Source: Clostridiales bacterium
Lineage (GTDB): Bacteria > Bacillota > Clostridia > Lachnospirales > WQUN01
Length of the DNA stretch: 59,369 nucleotides
Direction: 5' to 3'
NCBI GenBank assembly: GCA_031287685.1
Contig: JAITSQ010000033.1
Span: 1-59,369 of the forward strand
Below the pieces are notes generated by a model, which saw only the letters and a list, made by a program, of their open reading frames with translations, was not told the DNA's origin and made no database searches. A program made the translations under genes and the position numbers. Within the stretch, counting starts at the first letter, position 1; the number at the start of each line of letters is the position of its first letter. Below are positions 1-8,062 of this stretch, one piece after another.

Positions 1-184
1 TGATATTTACTGTTTTTTGCGGGAGTTGAGCGGAAAGCGGTTTGGGAAAATCGTGAGTTAGTAAGGGTTTGCGGGAAGTGGCGAGGGATAGCGGAAAAGG
101 GGGGGCACTCTCTCAAAAACTCCTCAGCGAAATCCCCGTTACCGCCGAGCGAGGAAGCGGCTTTTTCGCGCGGCGCTATATTGT
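1..184. other. Left-edge non-coding flank
   Basis: I can support no gene here. A minus-strand frame stays open from about 165 to the window edge, but it has no recognisable domain, start or ribosome site within view. The stretch ends in GCTATA just before the insertion-sequence remnant, and GCTATA recurs right after the remnant at 610-615. Confidence 0.4.
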
Positions 185-609
185 GTCTACACAAGAAATC
201 TGCTATAATATAGAAAAACAATAAAAGGAAATTTTCTATAATGAACCCGACTATAACCGCCACGACATAACCGGCGAAGTTTGGGCGTTACCCGCCGAGT
301 TATCAACGCCGAGCTCCGGTTTTGCGAGTAAAACGCGGAATTGCTATTGACGCGAACGGCTTCCTCGAAACGGCGGAAATTCTTGGCCTGTAAGCCGTTA
401 TTCCGCCGAAACGAAATCGCGAATAACAATGCGGATACGATAAGGAGCTTTATAAAAAACGGCATTTGGTTGAAAACGCTTTCCTTGAATTGAAGCGTTG
501 GCGTGGTATCGCCACTCATTACGCCAAAAACGCCGCTTCTTTCCTTGCCGCCGTTTTGCGTCCGCCGTATCGCCTTGTGGCTGAAAAAGCCCGTCAAACT
601 TGTGTAGAC
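185..609 (+). mobile_element. IS5-family insertion sequence remnant
   Basis: Perfect 11-bp inverted repeats bound this element: GTCTACACAAG at 185-195 and its complement at 599-609. Between them lie scrambled pieces of an IS5-type DDE transposase (next entry), and the stop codon falls inside the right repeat, as in intact members. At about 425 bp it is roughly half the usual IS5 length, so the middle has been deleted. GCTATA occurs on both sides (175-180 and 610-615), which could be a host duplication, although four extra bases on the left make this uncertain. The right end lies 33 bp before the reverse transcriptase start codon. Confidence 0.8.
241..607 (+). pseudogene. IS5-family transposase, deleted and frameshifted
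   Basis: The gene once encoded a DDE transposase. The N-terminal hallmark RHDITGEVWAL is readable near 258-290, but two bases out of frame with the ATG at 241. The C-terminal block is clear: VIPPKRNRE near 396-422, then after a stop YDKELYKKRHLVENAF and LKRWRGIATHYAKNAASF to about 550, then a further frameshift to RIALWLKKPVKLV and the TAG at 605-607. These are the usual start, the YREK-type region and the end of an IS5/IS427-group transposase. Most of the catalytic core between the two ends is missing. It cannot make an active protein. Confidence 0.8.
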
Positions 610-641
610 GCTATATAAAAAATGACGCAAGGAGCCATCAT

Positions 642-2225
642 ATGGAAAAAACATACAACGACTTAATGCGTGAGATTTCGCGAGACGAACTTTACAGAGG
701 TCTGTTAGCCTTTGGTATGTTTTCGGAGAAATTGCCGCCGATTTTTACATCGGAGGGATTCTTTGATTACTGTCAAACCAAACAACACAACTTTCAAGAT
801 AAGCCCTGCCAATTAATTTCTTACAAAAATATGAGAAACACAAATGTTCCTCGCCATTTATCTATTCCAAATCCATTCGCATACCAATTATTATGTGAAT
901 GTTTGAGCGATAACTGGTCGGATATGCTTGACTTTTTTGATAAAAACACAAAGAAAAACCGCCATAAGGTAAGCAGGATACATATACGCAAAATGCTTGA
1001 CACAGAGGCCTTGTTCGTAATGGATTACGACATACCGTCTGAAACGCCGTTAAGAAACGAACTGCTTGATATGACTTATAAAGATTGGAGAACAGACGGA
1101 ACTCCTGAAACGGATATGCTTTTAGGAAAGCGCTGGGTTGTAAACGCGGATATATCAAACTGCTTTCCGAGCATATACACACATTCAATTCCTTGGGCTA
1201 TTGCCGGAAAAGATGTGGCAAAGGACGATCGTACTGATAGGTTTTGGTATAACAAAATTGACAAGCGCGGCCGAAATATTAAAGACGGAGAAACAAACGG
1301 TTTGCCAATAGGTCCGCACACCTCTAATTTGCTGTCAGAAATAATACTTGTAGCGGTTGACAACGAACTGCGCAACGGCAAACAAAAATGGGATTATGTC
1401 AGGAATATTGACGATTACGCCTGCTATGTTGAAAGCCGTGAAAAGGCGGAATTATTCCTAACCGAACTCAATAGACAAATTGGGAAATACAATTTGTCGC
1501 TTAATCATAAAAAAACGGAAATTCTCGAACTGCCTACGGCGGCAACCACGCATTGGGTACGCCGAATGGATTATATTTCTAATTTTGAGAGAAAGGGACG
1601 TTTGGATTATAAGTCTGTTCGCGCTTATTTGGATTTAGCTGTTGAGCTTATGGAGAAAAATTCATCAAATTCAAGTATACTCAAATATGCGGTAAAAGTT
1701 CTGTCCAGGCAGGAAGGGCTGACAACAAACGCGAATATTTACGCGGTCAAAACCGTAATGAATCTAAGCGTTATTTATCCATATTTAGTAGGTTTGCTGG
1801 ATAAATACGTATTCGTTCCTTTGGGCGTTAATAGTTTTGAGATTAAGAAATATTGTAATGTTATGCTAAACTCGGCGCTAATATCCCGCAACTATGAAGC
1901 GGCGGCGTATTGCGTCTATTTTGCGTTAAAATACAAGTTTGTACTTGTCGCGCTTAATGCCGATATTGGAATTGATAGCGGGGATTGTGTTTTTCTTGTT
2001 TTGCTGCACCTATATTTCAAAGCAAATAAAATCAAACCGGAAAAGAAAAAACTTGTAAAACACGCCGAGGATTTGGCGAAGTCGTCTGTTGATTTTGAGC
2101 AGTATTGGCTGTTTATTTATGAAATTTTGCCCAAAAAGGATTTGCCAAGCGATGCTAAACTACGCGAATGGAAAGCTATAAAAGAGCAAGACGTGTCTTT
2201 TATCCGAAAAGACATACTCTCCTGA
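642..2225 (+). CDS. Reverse transcriptase, defence (UG/Abi) type
   Basis: This is a 527-residue RNA-directed DNA polymerase-like protein. The start is ATG 642, seven bases after AAGGAG; an upstream in-frame codon lies inside the insertion remnant and is not credible. The palm motifs are visible: WVVNADISNCFPSI (motif A, Asp about 170), NGLPIGPHTSNLLSE (about 219-233), and RNIDDYACY (about 254-262), where the two Asp complete the metal site and an Arg-x-Ile context replaces the usual Y-A-DD. A conserved Lys pair follows near 290. From about 320 to the end the protein looks all-helical, like the helical-repeat tails of AbiK, Abi-P2 and many 'unknown group' RTs, which act in phage defence. No group II intron maturase domain, retron msr/msd, integrase or cas1 is nearby. 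The gene is AT-richer than its neighbours, suggesting transfer. The RT call is firm. The defence role is inferred, and I cannot assign a DRT subtype. Confidence 0.85.
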   Translation: MEKTYNDLMREISRDELYRGLLAFGMFSEKLPPIFTSEGFFDYCQTKQHNFQDKPCQLISYKNMRNTNVPRHLSIPNPFAYQLLCECLSDNWSDMLDFFDKNTKKNRHKVSRIHIRKMLDTEALFVMDYDIPSETPLRNELLDMTYKDWRTDGTPETDMLLGKRWVVNADISNCFPSIYTHSIPWAIAGKDVAKDDRTDRFWYNKIDKRGRNIKDGETNGLPIGPHTSNLLSEIILVAVDNELRNGKQKWDYVRNIDDYACYVESREKAELFLTELNRQIGKYNLSLNHKKTEILELPTAATTHWVRRMDYISNFERKGRLDYKSVRAYLDLAVELMEKNSSNSSILKYAVKVLSRQEGLTTNANIYAVKTVMNLSVIYPYLVGLLDKYVFVPLGVNSFEIKKYCNVMLNSALISRNYEAAAYCVYFALKYKFVLVALNADIGIDSGDCVFLVLLHLYFKANKIKPEKKKLVKHAEDLAKSSVDFEQYWLFIYEILPKKDLPSDAKLREWKAIKEQDVSFIRKDILS

Positions 2226-2526
2226 TAACCGGCGAAAGAAAGAATTTCAGCCGTTTTTCCCGCTGGTTCGCGATAAATAGTCAGTTGCATTTTGTCAATT
2301 ATGCACAGAATCGGCCTCGTCTGGTCAAACAGCCGCTCCGTTTCGGACGAGCCGACTTGCGGCAGGCCGCTCTCTGGCGCGAAAGCAATCTTTGACAGGT
2401 CTGCCCCGCGTGACGCGGGCCTTTCTTTCCGCCGTATTACGGCGAAAAAACAGGAATAACGCGGCGACACTTTGCTTGTCAAAGGATTGCCGGTTAATCC
2501 TGTTTTACGCGTTCGTATCCGGGTTC
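2226..2526. other. Gap after the reverse transcriptase
   Basis: No gene is supportable here. The stretch contains a long-loop pairing (CTCGTC near 2318 with GACGAG near 2347) and the terminator-like hairpin listed separately. Open frames exist on both strands, but none has recognisable motifs or a good ribosome site. A structured RNA partner of the reverse transcriptase cannot be excluded. Confidence 0.4.
2403..2430 (+). terminator. Possible terminator of the RT gene
   Basis: A 6-bp GC stem, CCCGCG (2405-2410) with CGCGGG (2414-2419) around a TGA loop, is followed by CCTTTCTTTCC. The T run is interrupted, so this is a weak intrinsic terminator at best. It lies between the plus-strand RT and the convergent rubrerythrin gene, where a terminator is expected. 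Confidence 0.4.
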
Positions 2527-3069
2527 TTAGTAATTCTCCGCCCGTCTTTCAAAATACGCCTTCGGGTGCGAACATACGGGGCAAACTTCCGGGGCTTTGC
2601 CGCCCTTATGGATATGCCCGCAGTTAGAGCAAATCCAAACCCTGCCGCCGTCGGGGTCGCTGAAGACAAGGTCGTCCTTGATGTTTTGTAAAAGTTTGCG
2701 GTAGCGCTCCTCGTGCTCCTTTTCAATGGCGGCGACGCGCTCGAACAAACCTGCGATACGCGCGAAACCCTCGGTTTCCGCCGTCAGAGCGAATTTTTTG
2801 TACATTTCCGTCCATTCGTAGTTTTCGCCGTCGGCCGCGTCTCCTAAGTTTTGCTCGGTCGGCGGCACGGAATCCCCGTGAAGCAGTTTGAACCAGATTT
2901 TGGCGTGTTCGCGCTCATTTCTGGAGGTTTCCTCAAAAATTTCCGAAATCTGCGCATAACCGTCTTTCTTTGCCCGGGAAGCGAAATAAGCGTATTTAGT
3001 AGCCGCTTGGGCCTCGCCGGCAAACGCCGCCTTGAGGTTAGCTTCAGTTTTTGAGCCTTTTAAGTCCAT
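2527..3069 (-). CDS. rbr: Rubrerythrin
   Basis: Rubrerythrin is a cytoplasmic non-haem iron peroxidase that reduces hydrogen peroxide in anaerobes, using electrons from rubredoxin or NAD(P)H. The 180-residue length is normal. Residues 1-135 form the ferritin-like diiron bundle, with the carboxylate motifs [11 protein letters not shown] (about 19-29), [14 protein letters not shown] (about 46-59), [13 protein letters not shown] and EKEHEERY. Residues about 145-180 form the rubredoxin-like iron site with CSNCGHIH and CPVCSH. ATG 3069 follows AAAGGA. It lies 20 bp downstream of the DUF4914 gene on the same strand, so the two are probably co-transcribed. Confidence 0.95.
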   Translation of the reverse strand: MDLKGSKTEANLKAAFAGEAQAATKYAYFASRAKKDGYAQISEIFEETSRNEREHAKIWFKLLHGDSVPPTEQNLGDAADGENYEWTEMYKKFALTAETEGFARIAGLFERVAAIEKEHEERYRKLLQNIKDDLVFSDPDGGRVWICSNCGHIHKGGKAPEVCPVCSHPKAYFERRAENY

Positions 3070-3089
3070 AAAATTATCCTTTCGGTGGT

Positions 3090-4985
3090 TTACAGCTTTG
3101 GAATCAGTTCAAAATAATCCTCGACTCCGCGGTCCTCAAGGCAAGCCTTTATAATCTGCCGCCCCAAGGGTAAAAGATCGTTCGTCAGGTACTGCTCTAC
3201 TTCTTTTTTGAAGAAATCCGTGAGCATTTTCGCGCCCGCGTCATATCCGTCGTCGCCGACTTCCTGCTGGAGGTTGACTTGCAGGAAAGACTTGCTTATG
3301 ACCGTGCCGTCCACCTTGACGGATTCGAGCGCGTAACCAAGAAGCGGACAGCGTGACTCGGTCAGAAGCTCCGGGCGGAACTTCGCTCCGCCGCGCCGCG
3401 CCAGGAACTCCCGGGTTACCCACTGGCCGGCGAAGCCGACCTTATACGCGCCGATATGTTGATTGGGCACAAGGACATGGCGCGTTTCCGGGGTTTTAAG
3501 AATCTGCGTCAGCAGAAGGTTAGCCTGGTCAACCCTTTTTCCGGTGGCGAAAGGCCAGTACGAGCCGACCCCCTCGCTGTTCATGCCGGCGGTGTCCGTA
3601 ATGCTCGGGTTAGCGAAACCGCGCGGGGCGACAAGCCTCCAGAGCCACGCCAAAGAAGGCGGCAGCACGTGAAACATCCCCGCGATTCCGTAGTCGGGTT
3701 TCTCCCTCGTGGTGGGGGGCTGGCGCAGGCCGAAGCTGCGCACGTCCACCTCCACCGCACCGTCGATATGATTATCGACCAGATTACGCGGCATTATTAC
3801 GCGGGGGTTTGAGCAGGGCTTGCCCGGCGCGTCCATAATATGCTCCCAGATGAGGCAGGTTGAATCCGGCACGCCTTCTATATTAAGGAAAACAAGCGGG
3901 TTTTTCGGGTGAATCGTGTTGCGCTCCGTTGACGGCTCCGTGCCGTATTTTGTTATGTGATTAACGCGGAGAAACCAGCCGTCCTCCGCGTCGGCCACGG
4001 AGAGCTTGCCGCTGTCCGTCTGTATGGACGGGTGGGCCAGCGCCATATCGTCCGTCACGGGGTAAAGCTCGCACGAATCGGCGATGGACACAAGCACGTC
4101 CTCCTCCGTGGCGATATTATACCCCAGAAGCAAACGTCCGTCAGGCTGGCGGTGAAGCGGCTCAATCATTTCGCTCTTGCCGCCGCCGGAGGCTCCTTCG
4201 TGCATAATTACGGTGGTCAGCTCGTAAGGAGTGACGATTTTGACGGTGGAGGCGTGGAGAGTCACCCATTTTTCAGTCTCGCCTATATTGAGGAGGACGC
4301 TGTATACGCCTTTTTTGGCCGAAGGGCCGGGGTACAGGTTGTATGAAAAAACTTCGTGCAGCTCGTAACGGCGGTTATGGATAACCACCTGTTTCCCGTC
4401 ATAATGCGTATGGCGGAACGGGGGGGCCACGTAAATCACGGCGCGGGGCTTAAAGAAATTAGGGATGTCGTTAAGCTCGACATACCCTTGCAAATCGGCT
4501 AAAGCCATCGCGAAAAACGCAGAGTTTTTCGGCAGAATGACGATAGACGGATAGCCGAGGTCCATTGGCGCGCTGCCGGAATAAAACGGCATTACGATAA
4601 GCTCCTGATTAGAGAGCCACTGGAAAGTTTCCTGGCGTATAGGCTCGAAGGGCTTGCCGAAACGGGCTTCGTGCGTGATTTTATCCGTGGGCAGGTCGTC
4701 CGCTATGACCATGCTGTCCGGGTCTCGCCGGCGCATATAAGTATCGTCATAGTTGGCGCAGATGCCGTTTTTGCAGCGGACGACGTTCGCCTCGCGCACG
4801 GTTTTGCCGTTGACGTCGAAAGAAACGTCGAAAGTCTTGTTCTCATTGCCGCCGAGCGCCATTTCAAGCAGGTGCGCGCGGTTTTCCGGCACGGTGACTT
4901 CCTTGCAGGCTTTGAGCAGGTCCTTTACTTCCTGCGGTAAAATCATTTTGTTAATCGCGGCCCTGTAATCGTTGTAGTCTGCCAA
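3090..4985 (-). CDS. DUF4914 family protein with P-loop
   Basis: This 631-residue protein resembles the DUF4914 family of Clostridia, whose function is not established. The start is TTG 4985 behind a strong GGAGGGG site. The clearest motif is [11 protein letters not shown] at about 263-273, a Walker-A-like phosphate-binding loop resembling kinase loop 1 of phosphoenolpyruvate carboxykinases (GxSGxGKT), which suggests an ATP/GTP-dependent PEPCK-like fold. No signal peptide or membrane segment is seen. Histidine/aspartate-rich patches such as [12 protein letters not shown] (about 188-199) could bind metal or substrate. It lies just upstream of rubrerythrin, hinting at co-expression. Family assignment is from memory of the motif and length; any enzymatic role is inference. 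Confidence 0.7.
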   Translation of the reverse strand: MADYNDYRAAINKMILPQEVKDLLKACKEVTVPENRAHLLEMALGGNENKTFDVSFDVNGKTVREANVVRCKNGICANYDDTYMRRRDPDSMVIADDLPTDKITHEARFGKPFEPIRQETFQWLSNQELIVMPFYSGSAPMDLGYPSIVILPKNSAFFAMALADLQGYVELNDIPNFFKPRAVIYVAPPFRHTHYDGKQVVIHNRRYELHEVFSYNLYPGPSAKKGVYSVLLNIGETEKWVTLHASTVKIVTPYELTTVIMHEGASGGGKSEMIEPLHRQPDGRLLLGYNIATEEDVLVSIADSCELYPVTDDMALAHPSIQTDSGKLSVADAEDGWFLRVNHITKYGTEPSTERNTIHPKNPLVFLNIEGVPDSTCLIWEHIMDAPGKPCSNPRVIMPRNLVDNHIDGAVEVDVRSFGLRQPPTTREKPDYGIAGMFHVLPPSLAWLWRLVAPRGFANPSITDTAGMNSEGVGSYWPFATGKRVDQANLLLTQILKTPETRHVLVPNQHIGAYKVGFAGQWVTREFLARRGGAKFRPELLTESRCPLLGYALESVKVDGTVISKSFLQVNLQQEVGDDGYDAGAKMLTDFFKKEVEQYLTNDLLPLGRQIIKACLEDRGVEDYFELIPKL

Positions 4986-5114
4986 AATAAATCCCCTCCT
5001 TAGGGTTGTTTAATCGACGGGAATCCGTTTTATCTGGTGTTATAGCGGTTTCACAATAGGCTGGCGCGAACTTGTTCGGGGGAAACTCCTCGTGAGACCG
5101 CCGCGCTTTTACTC

Positions 5115-5224
5115 TTGCCCGGTGTTTGAGATCGCCTGAAGAGCTTCAGGCAGCCTCAAGCCCCCTTCTTGCCCGGTGTTTGAGACTGCCTGAAAAACTT
5201 CAGGCAGTCTCAAGCCCCCTTCTT
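5115..5224. repeat. Two tandem variable-stem hairpin repeats
   Basis: Two copies of the dispersed hairpin family lie head to tail with a 54-bp period. Both begin TTGCCCGGTGTTTGAG and end CTCAAGCCCCCTTCTT. Copy 1 (5115-5171) has arms around CGCCTGAA/TTCAGGC with a few mismatches. Copy 2 (5169-5224) has a perfect 15-bp stem built on GACTGCCTGAA. The stem centres differ while the flanks are identical. They lie between valS and the DUF4914 gene, both on the minus strand. There is no run of T on either side, so a simple intrinsic terminator is unlikely. The sequence TTCTTGAAAAG after copy 2 recurs after the hairpin at 48326. Confidence 0.85.
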
Positions 5225-5262
5225 CATAAGTTCTTGAAAAGTAAAAGTAATATATTAAGAAA

Positions 5263-7899
5263 TCAGCCCGGCAGGGCCTCAATCCTTTTTTCGACCTGCG
5301 CCAGCATTTCGCGGTATTTTTCGAGCTTGGCGAGCTCCTCCTCTATAAGCGGGCGCGGGGCTTTGTCCGTAAAGCCTTTGTTGCCCAGTTTCCCCTCGGC
5401 GCGCTTGATTTCGCTTAAAAGCCGGTCCCTTTCGCGGGAAAGGCGCTCCAGCTCTTTGGCCGCGTCCACAAGCCCGGAAAGGGGCAGGTAAACGCTCGCG
5501 CCGGGAATCACCGAAACGGCGTAATCCTTTGGATTTCCGGTGAAAATTTCGGCCGTCTCAAGCTCGGAGGCGTTTGAAAGCATCTTGAAAAAATCCTCTG
5601 ACGAGCTGAAAAGTTCTCGGATTTCCGGTTTTTCCGAAACGACGGTTACTTTTATTTTTTTCGACGGGGGCACGTTCATCTCCAGCCGGACGCCGCGTAT
5701 ATTTTTCACGGCGGCTTTGATTAAATCGACGCTCCCGGCCTCTTTCGGAAAGCGCAGCCGCTCGTCGTAAACCGGCCATTTTGACGTGAGCAGGCTCTCG
5801 TCCTCGTCCTGAAGGCTCAGGAAAATCTCTTCCGTTATAAACGGTATGAAGGGGTGAAGCAGCTTCAGCGCCGAAACAAGCACGGTTTTCAGCGTGCGGA
5901 GCGCGGCGGGCTTGCTTTGGTCGTCGTCGTTATAAAGGCGGTATTTAACCATTTCTATATACCAGTCGCAGAATTCGTCCCGCACGAAGCTGACGACGGC
6001 GCTTATGGACACGCCAAGCTCGTAATTATTCAGGTTATCCGTGACTTCCCGCGCAAGGTCGTTCGCGCGGGAGAGAATCCATTTGTCCTCTATTTTTAGC
6101 AACTTATCGTCGGCTCCAGCTTGGCCGACGGTGTCAAACATAAGTATAAACCGCGCGGAGTTCCAAAGTTTATTGAGGAAATTGCGCGCGGATTCCACCT
6201 TTTCCCACTTAAAGCGGGAATCGCTCCCCGGGGAGGCGCCGGCTATGAGAGAGGCGCGGAGCGCGTCCGCGCCGTATTTGTCTATGACTTCAATAGGGTC
6301 GATGCCGTTGCCCAGGGACTTGCTCATTTTCCGGCCCTCCGCGTCGCGGATTATGCCGTGAAAAAACACGTCCTTAAAGGGGACTTCGCCCATATTGTAA
6401 AGCCCGGAAAACACCATGCGGATTACCCAGAAAAAGATTATGTCATAACCCGTGACGAGCGCGCTCGTGGGGTAAAAATACTTAAGCTCTGGGGTCCGCT
6501 CCGGCCAGCCGAGCGTGGAGAACGGCCAGAGCGCGGACGAAAACCACGTGTCCAGCACGTCCTCATCCTGAGAAAAGGAGGAGCCGCCGCAGGCGCATTT
6601 TTCCGGCGCGGCTTCGCCTACGCTCACGGCGCCGCAGGCCGCGCAGTAATACGCGGGAATCCTGTGGCCCCACCAGAGCTGGCGGGAGACGCACCAGTCG
6701 CGTATATTGTTAAGCCAGTTGAGGTAAATTTTCCCGAACCGCTCCGGCACTATGTTGAGCCGCTTTTCGGTATAAGCGGCGATTGCCGGCTTGGCGAGTT
6801 CTTCCATAGCCACAAACCATTGTTTGCGGATAAGCGGCTCTACCACGCCGCCGCAGCGTTCGTGAACGCCGACGGCGTGGCGTATAGGCTCCTCCTTGAT
6901 AAAAAGGCCAAGCCCCTTGAAGTCCTCTATTATGGCCGAGCGGCAGGCGGAGGCCGTCTGGCCGGCGTATTTTCCGGCGTTCTGATTCATCGTGCCGTCG
7001 TCGTTCATGACGTTTATAACGGGCAGACCGTGGCGCAGGCCCACCTCGTAGTCGTTTGGGTCGTGCGCGGGGGTTATTTTCACCACGCCCGTCCCAAACT
7101 CCGTATCGACGTACTCGTCCGCGATGATAGGGATTTTGCGGTCAATAATGGGAACGTTCACGGATTTGCCCACAAGCGCCGTATAGCGCGGGTCGGCGGG
7201 GTTGACCGCTATGGCCGTGTCGCCGAGAATCGTTTCCGGCCGGGTCGTGGCGAAGTCAAGAAAGCCCCCGCCGTTTTCTATTTCGTAGCGTAAATGCCAA
7301 AAAGAGCCGTCCTTTTCGGAATGTTCCACCTCCGCGTCGGAAATGGTCGTGCGGCAGTGAGGACACCAGTTTATGAGCTTTTCGCCGCGGTAAATCTTTC
7401 CGTCCCGGTACATACGGATAAAGACCTCCCGCACGGCGCGGGAACAGCCCTCGTCAAGCGTGAAGCGCGTCCGCGCCCAGTCGCAGGCGCAGCCGAGCTT
7501 CTTAAACTGGGTCAGGATACGCCCGCCGTACTCCTCTTTCCATTCCCACGCGCGGCGCAGGAAAGCCTCCCGCCCGAGCTGTTCTTTTGTGAGGCCCTCT
7601 TTGGCCAAGGCCTCCGTTATTTTAACCTCGGTGGAAATGCTCGCGTGGTCGCACCCGGGAAGCCACAGGGCGTTATAACCCTGCATTTTCTTGAATCGGA
7701 TGAGTATATCCTGGAGCGCGCCGTCAAGCGCGTGGCCAAGGTGAAGCTGCCCGGTTATGTTCGGCGGCGGGATTACTATTGTGAAAGGGGTTCTGGATTC
7801 GTCAGGCTCCGCGTGGAAATAACCTTTTTCAAGCCACGCCGCGTAGATTTTATCCTCGGCCGCCTTGAAGTCGTAAATTTTGGCAAGTTCTTTTTTCAT
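5263..7899 (-). CDS. valS: Valine--tRNA ligase
   Basis: ValS charges tRNA-Val with valine in the cytoplasm, consuming ATP. The 878 residues are a full-length class I synthetase. The HIGH-type motif reads HLGH at 53-56, after PPPNITG. The tRNA-editing (CP1) domain follows, containing TTRPETILGDTAIAVNP. The KMSKS loop is exact (GRKMSKSLGNGIDP, roughly residues 525-540). The C-terminal coiled-coil arm that binds tRNA is present (ELERLSRERDRLLSEIKRAE). Start ATG 7899 follows GGAGGAA. A promoter at 7945-7973 leaves only about a 40-nt leader, so there is no room for a T-box riboswitch, which many Bacillota use for this gene. Confidence 0.97.
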   Translation of the reverse strand: MKKELAKIYDFKAAEDKIYAAWLEKGYFHAEPDESRTPFTIVIPPPNITGQLHLGHALDGALQDILIRFKKMQGYNALWLPGCDHASISTEVKITEALAKEGLTKEQLGREAFLRRAWEWKEEYGGRILTQFKKLGCACDWARTRFTLDEGCSRAVREVFIRMYRDGKIYRGEKLINWCPHCRTTISDAEVEHSEKDGSFWHLRYEIENGGGFLDFATTRPETILGDTAIAVNPADPRYTALVGKSVNVPIIDRKIPIIADEYVDTEFGTGVVKITPAHDPNDYEVGLRHGLPVINVMNDDGTMNQNAGKYAGQTASACRSAIIEDFKGLGLFIKEEPIRHAVGVHERCGGVVEPLIRKQWFVAMEELAKPAIAAYTEKRLNIVPERFGKIYLNWLNNIRDWCVSRQLWWGHRIPAYYCAACGAVSVGEAAPEKCACGGSSFSQDEDVLDTWFSSALWPFSTLGWPERTPELKYFYPTSALVTGYDIIFFWVIRMVFSGLYNMGEVPFKDVFFHGIIRDAEGRKMSKSLGNGIDPIEVIDKYGADALRASLIAGASPGSDSRFKWEKVESARNFLNKLWNSARFILMFDTVGQAGADDKLLKIEDKWILSRANDLAREVTDNLNNYELGVSISAVVSFVRDEFCDWYIEMVKYRLYNDDDQSKPAALRTLKTVLVSALKLLHPFIPFITEEIFLSLQDEDESLLTSKWPVYDERLRFPKEAGSVDLIKAAVKNIRGVRLEMNVPPSKKIKVTVVSEKPEIRELFSSSEDFFKMLSNASELETAEIFTGNPKDYAVSVIPGASVYLPLSGLVDAAKELERLSRERDRLLSEIKRAEGKLGNKGFTDKAPRPLIEEELAKLEKYREMLAQVEKRIEALPG

Positions 7900-7944
7900 G
7901 GGCTTCCTCCGCGCGGCCGCTTTTACAGCAAAGCGTTTTTACAT

Positions 7945-7973
7945 ATTATAGGCTATCCTCCGCCGGTTGTCAA
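7945..7973 (-). promoter_or_regulatory. valS promoter
   Basis: Read on the minus strand: TTGACA (7973-7968), a 17-bp spacer and TATAAT (7950-7945), both perfect sigma-A consensus boxes, about 46 bp upstream of the valS start codon. Confidence 0.8.
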
Positions 7974-7983
7974 ACAGGAAATT

Positions 7984-8023
7984 ATATCAACTCCGTTTCG
8001 CTTATGTAAAACGGAATTGATAT
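7984..8023. terminator. Hairpin after purD
   Basis: Arms ATATCAACTCCGTTT (7984-7998) and AAACGGAATTGATAT (8009-8023) pair over 15 bp with one mismatch and a 10-base loop. It lies 40 bp past the purD stop on the minus strand. There is no strong T run, so it may protect the 3' end or attenuate rather than terminate cleanly. The loop and right arm share 17 of 18 bases with 32109-32126, just past the mgtA stop. Confidence 0.5.
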
Positions 8024-8062
8024 ATGAGGCTTCCGGGCGGTTTCAATAACGGGGGCGCGGCG

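Noticed and set aside
1..165. Minus-strand frame running off the left edge
   Set aside because: It has no motif, start or ribosome site in view, and the amino acid mix is not convincing.
196..598. Structured RNA partner upstream of the reverse transcriptase
   Set aside because: The stretch contains transposase segments (RHLVENAF, WRGIATHYAKN) between inverted repeats, so it is an IS5 remnant.
642..2225. Retron or diversity-generating element
   Set aside because: There is no msr/msd-like inverted repeat, no template repeat or variable gene, and the RT motifs are of the Abi/unknown-group kind.
5115..5224. Hairpin repeats as ordinary intrinsic terminators
   Set aside because: The stems are AT-rich and not followed by T runs on either strand, and the conserved flanks extend well beyond what a terminator needs.
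6121..7293. Long open frame on the plus strand
   Set aside because: It lies antisense to valS, has no ribosome site and gives an Arg/Ala/Gly-rich product typical of high-GC shadow frames.
7900..7985. T-box riboswitch before valS
   Set aside because: A consensus promoter lies only 46 bp upstream of the start codon, and no T-box sequence or specifier stem fits in the leader.
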